Positions 60,995 through 64,000 of a stretch of 64,000 bases of DNA are shown here, piece by piece; positions within the stretch are counted from its first letter, which is position 1, and each line of letters starts with the position of its first letter. Under the pieces are notes generated by a model. That model saw only the letters and a list, made by a program, of their open reading frames with translations. It searched no databases and was not told where the DNA came from. Origin of the DNA: Mycetocola_B reblochoni (GTDB lineage Bacteria > Actinomycetota > Actinomycetes > Actinomycetales > Microbacteriaceae); assembly GCF_003667525.1 (NCBI RefSeq), contig NZ_RCUW01000006.1, positions 100,345 to 164,344 on the forward strand, given 5' to 3'. The position numbers and the translations under genes are program-made.

Positions 60995-61080
60995 GGTCGG
61001 CACGAGCCGGAAAACCGGCGGCCGGTCGGCACGAGCCGGAAAACCGGCGGCCGGTCGGCACGAGCCGGAAAACCGGCGGC
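60995..61080. repeat. three tandem 29-bp repeats with an internal hairpin
   Basis: Units at 60995, 61024 and 61053 are nearly identical and contain the dyad GCCGG-AAAA-CCGGC. They lie directly between a terminator and the end of the DoxX-like gene. With no spacers between units this is not a CRISPR array. Confidence 0.85.
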
Positions 61081-61105
61081 GGGTCGGCGCCGAACGCGAG
61101 GCGGC

Positions 61106-61549
61106 TCACCGCCGCCGGGCACCGCCCGCGTACAGCGCCAGCGCGACGAGCACGGGCTGGAAGAGCAGCCGGACGCCGCGCTTGGCGTCGGTGTCGAGGC
61201 CGAAGCCGTCCCGACGGTTGACGAACTGGGACAGGTTGCCGGGGAACACCGCGATGAAGAACACGGCCAGCAGGCGCGCGATGCGACGCCGCGGTGCACC
61301 CCAGCTGAGCAGCAGGCCGCCGCCGAGCGCGATCTCGGCGAAGCCGGAGCCGACGACGACCGCATCCGGGTCGGCCGGCACCCACTCGGGCACCTGCGCC
61401 TGGAACTCGGTGCGCGCCACCGTCAGGTGGGACATCCCCGCACCGACCATGGCGGCGCCGAGCGCCAGTCGTGTGAGGGTGCGCAGCGGTGATCGTCGTG
61501 ACCGGCGGGCGGGCGTGGTCGTGTGGGCGGACGCTGTCGTCTGGGTCAT
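61106..61549 (-). CDS. DoxX-like membrane protein
   Basis: A 147-residue protein with four hydrophobic segments and a basic N-terminus. LALGAAMVGAGMSHLTVART, the VPEWVPADPDAVVVGSGFAE segment and LGGGLLLSW fit DoxX/DoxX-like proteins, which have been tied to redox and thiol homeostasis. GAGGAGG lies 5 nt before the ATG. Alone on its strand between two repeats or terminators. Confidence 0.8.
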   Translation of the reverse strand: MTQTTASAHTTTPARRSRRSPLRTLTRLALGAAMVGAGMSHLTVARTEFQAQVPEWVPADPDAVVVGSGFAEIALGGGLLLSWGAPRRRIARLLAVFFIAVFPGNLSQFVNRRDGFGLDTDAKRGVRLLFQPVLVALALYAGGARRR

Positions 61550-61621
61550 GGGGGCCTCCTCGGGCCACCATAGACCCGGCGGGCGCCGACCGGAACCCCG
61601 CGATGCGGGCCCGCGGGCGGC

Positions 61622-62599
61622 CTACTCGAAGAAGCCGCCGATGACGTCGTCGAGGCCGAAGCCGCTGACGCTGTCCGCCACCTGCCCCAGCCCGTCGCCC
61701 GCCTGCCCGAGGCCCTCGCTCAGCCCGCCGGTGATGCTCTCGCCCGCGGCGCCGATGCTCTCACCCAGCCCGCCGGTGACGCCCTCGACGGCACCGCCGA
61801 GTCCCTCACCGAGCCCGTCGAGGCCGCCGCCGAGCTGCTCGCCCAGGCCGCTCACCCCTGCCAGCAGCGGGCCGGCGGCCGCGCTCAGCACCGCACCGCC
61901 GGCCACGGCGGCGAGGAGGCCGCCGCCGACGACGCCGATGCCCGCTCCGGCGAGGGCGCCGCCCCATCCGGGGCCGCCGGAACGTCCGGAGGCCGCTCCC
62001 TGAGCGGAGCCATCGGCCGGGCCCGCACCGGAGCCGGAGCCGCCGAGCACCCGCTGGAGGAGCCCCGGCCGGGTCACCTCACCACGCGTGGCGCTGCGGG
62101 CCAGCGTCGAGGGCTCGGCGGAGGAAGGACGCTCGGCCGCAGGCAGCTCCTCGTCCAGCCGTGCCCGCAGCTGCTCCCGCTGCGCGGGCGTGAGCCGGGC
62201 GAAGGCCTCCTCGTTGACGCGCTCGAGCTGCTCGGGCGGCGCGGTTCGCACGAGATAGTCGTAGCGGGCGATCGCCGCGGCGTCCTCGCTCGTGGCGGCG
62301 GGGCCCTGCCCGGCCGCATTCCCGGACGCTGAGCCGGCGGGCACGGCAGAGCCTCCCGTGGACCTGCCGTCGGCCGAGCCCTGGACGGGCGCGCCGGACT
62401 GACGTGGCGCCGCCTCGGCCCGGCCGTCCGCGGAGCCGGTCGAGCCGTCGCCGAGGAAGCGCTCGGCCAGCCCTCCGGCGATGGCCTTCCAGTCGGTGCC
62501 GCCGGCGGCGGAGCCCCGGGACCCGGCGGCCGAGCCGGTGCGGCTGCTGTCGCCGAGGTTGTCGGTCACGGTCTTGAGGAGTCGGCGGAAGGTGCTCAT
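61622..62599 (-). CDS. uncharacterised Gly/Ala-rich protein
   Basis: A 325-residue protein with no enzymatic motif. The N-terminus MSTFRRLLKTVTDNLGDSS is followed by a low-complexity Ser/Gly/Ala region, then a conserved helical block at about residues 115-160 (ARYDYLVRTAPPEQLERVNE and FARLTPAQREQLRARLDEEL). The last 120 residues are a hydrophobic Gly/Ala-rich segment (AGAGIGVVGGGLLAAVAGGA) and amphipathic GLGEGLGGAVEGVTGGLGE repeats. Relatives in actinobacteria are sometimes mislabelled as cation-transporting ATPases. The ATG at 62599 has AAGGA upstream. Function unknown. Confidence 0.65.
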   Translation of the reverse strand: MSTFRRLLKTVTDNLGDSSRTGSAAGSRGSAAGGTDWKAIAGGLAERFLGDGSTGSADGRAEAAPRQSGAPVQGSADGRSTGGSAVPAGSASGNAAGQGPAATSEDAAAIARYDYLVRTAPPEQLERVNEEAFARLTPAQREQLRARLDEELPAAERPSSAEPSTLARSATRGEVTRPGLLQRVLGGSGSGAGPADGSAQGAASGRSGGPGWGGALAGAGIGVVGGGLLAAVAGGAVLSAAAGPLLAGVSGLGEQLGGGLDGLGEGLGGAVEGVTGGLGESIGAAGESITGGLSEGLGQAGDGLGQVADSVSGFGLDDVIGGFFE

Positions 62600-62845
62600 C
62601 TGCAGGGGGGTCCTTCGGTCGGATGGTCGGAAGTGTTCGATCCAGTCTTCCAGCAGCCGGCTCACCCACCCCTCCATCGCAGCTAGGAAGACGCCGAGAA
62701 CCGCGGCGCTGCCCGCAGGCGCCGGTGCCGGGGAACCGCACGGGCGGGCCTCATGCGGCCACACCGCGTCCCGCCGCATCGCGTCAGGACGGGTGCCGGC
62801 GGATCACGCCGCATCACCCGGAATAAAGCCACCGCCACATTTGCT

Positions 62846-62855
62846 TACATATGTA
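62846..62855 (+). promoter_or_regulatory. palindrome at the start codon of the LLM gene
   Basis: TACATATGTA is a perfect 10-bp palindrome whose last base is the A of the ATG at 62855. No Shine-Dalgarno precedes the start, and the AT-rich stretch TTGCTTACATA could hold the -10 of a leaderless transcript. A regulator bound here would cover the transcription start. Confidence 0.4.
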
Positions 62856-63877
62856 TGAAAAAGATCGGCTTCCTGTCCTTCGGCCACTGGCAGCGCGTGC
62901 CCGGCTCGCGCACCCCCACCGCGGCCGACGCCCTCATCCAGGCGGTCGAGCTCGCCGAGGCCGCCGAGGAGATCGGCGTCGACGGCGCGTTCTTCCGCGT
63001 CCACCACTTCGCCCGGCAGTTCGCCGCCCCCTTCCCCCTGCTCTCCGCCGTCGCGGCACGGACCAGCCGCATCGAGATCGGCACCGGCGTCATCGACATG
63101 CGCTACGAGAACCCGCTCTACATGGCGGAGGAGGCGGCCATCGCCGACCTGATCTCCGGCGGGCGCCTGCAGCTCGGCGTGAGCCGCGGCTCACCCGAGC
63201 CCGCCCTCGACGGCCCGGCCAGCTTCGGCTACCGGCCCGCGGAGGGCCAGGGCGACACCGAGCTGGCGCACGCGCACACCGCGCTGTTCCGCGCGGCGAT
63301 CAGCGGCGCGGGCGTGGCGACGGCGAACCCCCGCATGACCGGAACGTCCGGAGCGCTGCCCATCCTCCCCCAGTCCCCCGGCCTCGACCGCCGCATCTGG
63401 TGGGGCTCCGGCTCCCGCGCCACCGCCGCCTGGACCGCCCAGCAGGGCATGAACCTGATGAGCTCCACCCTGCTCACCGAGGACACCGGGGTCTCGCTCG
63501 GCGAGCTGCAGGCCGAACAGATCCAGATCTTCCGCGACGAGTGGGCCGCCGCCGGCCACGACTGGACGCCGCGCGTGTCCATCAGCCGCAGCATCATCCC
63601 GCTCACCACGGACGAGGACCGCGCCTACTTCGGCCGCGGCGGCGCGGGGCACGAGTCGGAGGACCAGGTCGGCTACCTCGACGCCAACACGCTCGCGCGC
63701 TTCGGCCGCAGCTACATCGGCGAGCCGGACGTCATCGCCGCCGAGCTCGCCGCCGACCCGGCCGTGCAGGCGGCGGACACCATCCTGGTGACCGTGCCCA
63801 ACCAGTTGGGCGTCGAGTACAACGCGCACCTGCTCGGCGGCATCGTCGACCACGTGCTGCCCGCGCTCGGCGACTAG
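62855..63877 (+). CDS. LLM class flavin-dependent oxidoreductase
   Basis: A 340-residue luciferase-like protein. MKKIGFLSFGHWQRVPGSRT, GVDGAFFRVHHFARQFAAPF, TSRIEIGTGVIDMRYENPLY, ISGGRLQLGVSRGSPEPALD and SYIGEPDVIAAELAADPAVQ fit the family well. It belongs to a branch with proteins around 340-350 residues (the CE1758-type group, tentative), separate from those in the 10-26 kb operon. A solitary gene; an IS element begins at its stop codon. Substrate unknown. Confidence 0.87.
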   Translation: MKKIGFLSFGHWQRVPGSRTPTAADALIQAVELAEAAEEIGVDGAFFRVHHFARQFAAPFPLLSAVAARTSRIEIGTGVIDMRYENPLYMAEEAAIADLISGGRLQLGVSRGSPEPALDGPASFGYRPAEGQGDTELAHAHTALFRAAISGAGVATANPRMTGTSGALPILPQSPGLDRRIWWGSGSRATAAWTAQQGMNLMSSTLLTEDTGVSLGELQAEQIQIFRDEWAAAGHDWTPRVSISRSIIPLTTDEDRAYFGRGGAGHESEDQVGYLDANTLARFGRSYIGEPDVIAAELAADPAVQAADTILVTVPNQLGVEYNAHLLGGIVDHVLPALGD

Positions 63878-64000
63878 GGCGTGTCTCCCATATGGTTCGT
63901 GATTGACGCGCGATTCTGGATGGGTGACTTTGGTTCTGGACTCTCGTACTCGCCGGTTGACGGACGCGCAGTGGGCGTTGATCGCCCCGCTACTGCCGTC
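63876..64000 (+). mobile_element. left end of an IS5-family insertion sequence
   Basis: Directly after the LLM stop codon the base composition drops and a transposase frame of IS5 type starts. The likely left end is at GGGCGTGTCTCCC (63878 on), next to a CTAG/TA that fits the target preference of the IS427 group. The right end lies outside the window. Confidence 0.75.
63924..64000 (+). CDS. IS5-family transposase, N-terminal fragment
   Basis: Only 25 residues are visible, reading RRLTDAQWALIAPLLP, the conserved N-terminus of IS5-group (DUF4096-type) transposases. The GTG at 63924 was chosen as the nearest in-frame start. The frame continues past the window edge. Confidence 0.8.
   Translation, partial: MTLVLDSRTRRLTDAQWALIAPLLP

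Noticed and set aside
60995..61080. possible CRISPR array (29-bp direct repeats)
   Set aside because: Units abut directly with no spacers and no cas gene is near.

Overview
The window is chromosomal DNA from a very GC-rich Gram-positive bacterium, most likely an actinomycete of the order Micrococcales. The evidence is a DUF3073 gene beside the purine genes, a DtxR/IdeR-type iron box, TANNNT -10 elements 6-7 nt before start codons (leaderless genes), an LAXTG-type cell-wall sorting signal and an Rv2578c-family radical SAM protein. The genus cannot be fixed from sequence alone. No rRNA, tRNA or CRISPR array was seen.

Layout. 1-9.1 kb is housekeeping: a partial acyl-CoA oxidase-type gene, recQ, a lone ECF-transporter S component, a radical SAM gene under an SOS-like box, rbsK, a DEAD-box RNA helicase with a striking Arg/Asp-rich repeat tail, and a membrane-anchored monooxygenase-like protein. 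9.3-27.6 kb is one metabolic island. A + strand SfnB/DszC-type flavin monooxygenase faces a roughly 17-kb, 14-gene minus-strand operon. The operon encodes a peptide-type ABC importer (binding protein, two permeases, a double-ATPase), four luciferase-like (LLM) flavin monooxygenases, two short degenerate LLM relatives, a second SfnB-type monooxygenase, two aldo/keto reductases and MetY. The simplest reading is uptake of an S-containing organic compound, oxidative C-S cleavage, and fixation of the released sulfur by MetY. 28-32.5 kb holds an RND efflux pump, a pair of fluoride channels and DUF3073.

32.8-49.5 kb carries purine biosynthesis in pieces: purM-purF with two small genes, divergent from purD through a shared, symmetric -10 element; then purC, purSQ and purL. 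Between the pieces lie an MFS pump, a membrane-protein/XRE-regulator pair, a VOC protein, an amidohydrolase and a VanZ-RDD fusion. 49.6-64 kb is surface and envelope biology. It has a DJ-1/PfpI protein and a GntR regulator divergent, across a near-perfect iron box, from a large cell-wall-anchored HtaA (heme-binding) protein. It also has a TetR regulator divergent, across twin palindromic operators, from an MMPL transporter fused to a decayed ABC-ATPase-like domain. The next gene is a YhgE/Pip protein whose reading frame is broken by a TGA where the family has Trp. A DoxX-like protein, a Gly/Ala-rich protein and another LLM oxidoreductase follow, and the start of an IS5-type insertion sequence touches the stop codon of that LLM gene.

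The most notable items are the organosulfur island with its two shrunken LLM paralogues, the MMPL/pseudo-ABC fusion followed by an in-frame-stop YhgE gene, the iron-box/HtaA locus, the symmetric divergent leaderless promoter of purD, and several unexplained GC-rich tandem arrays.
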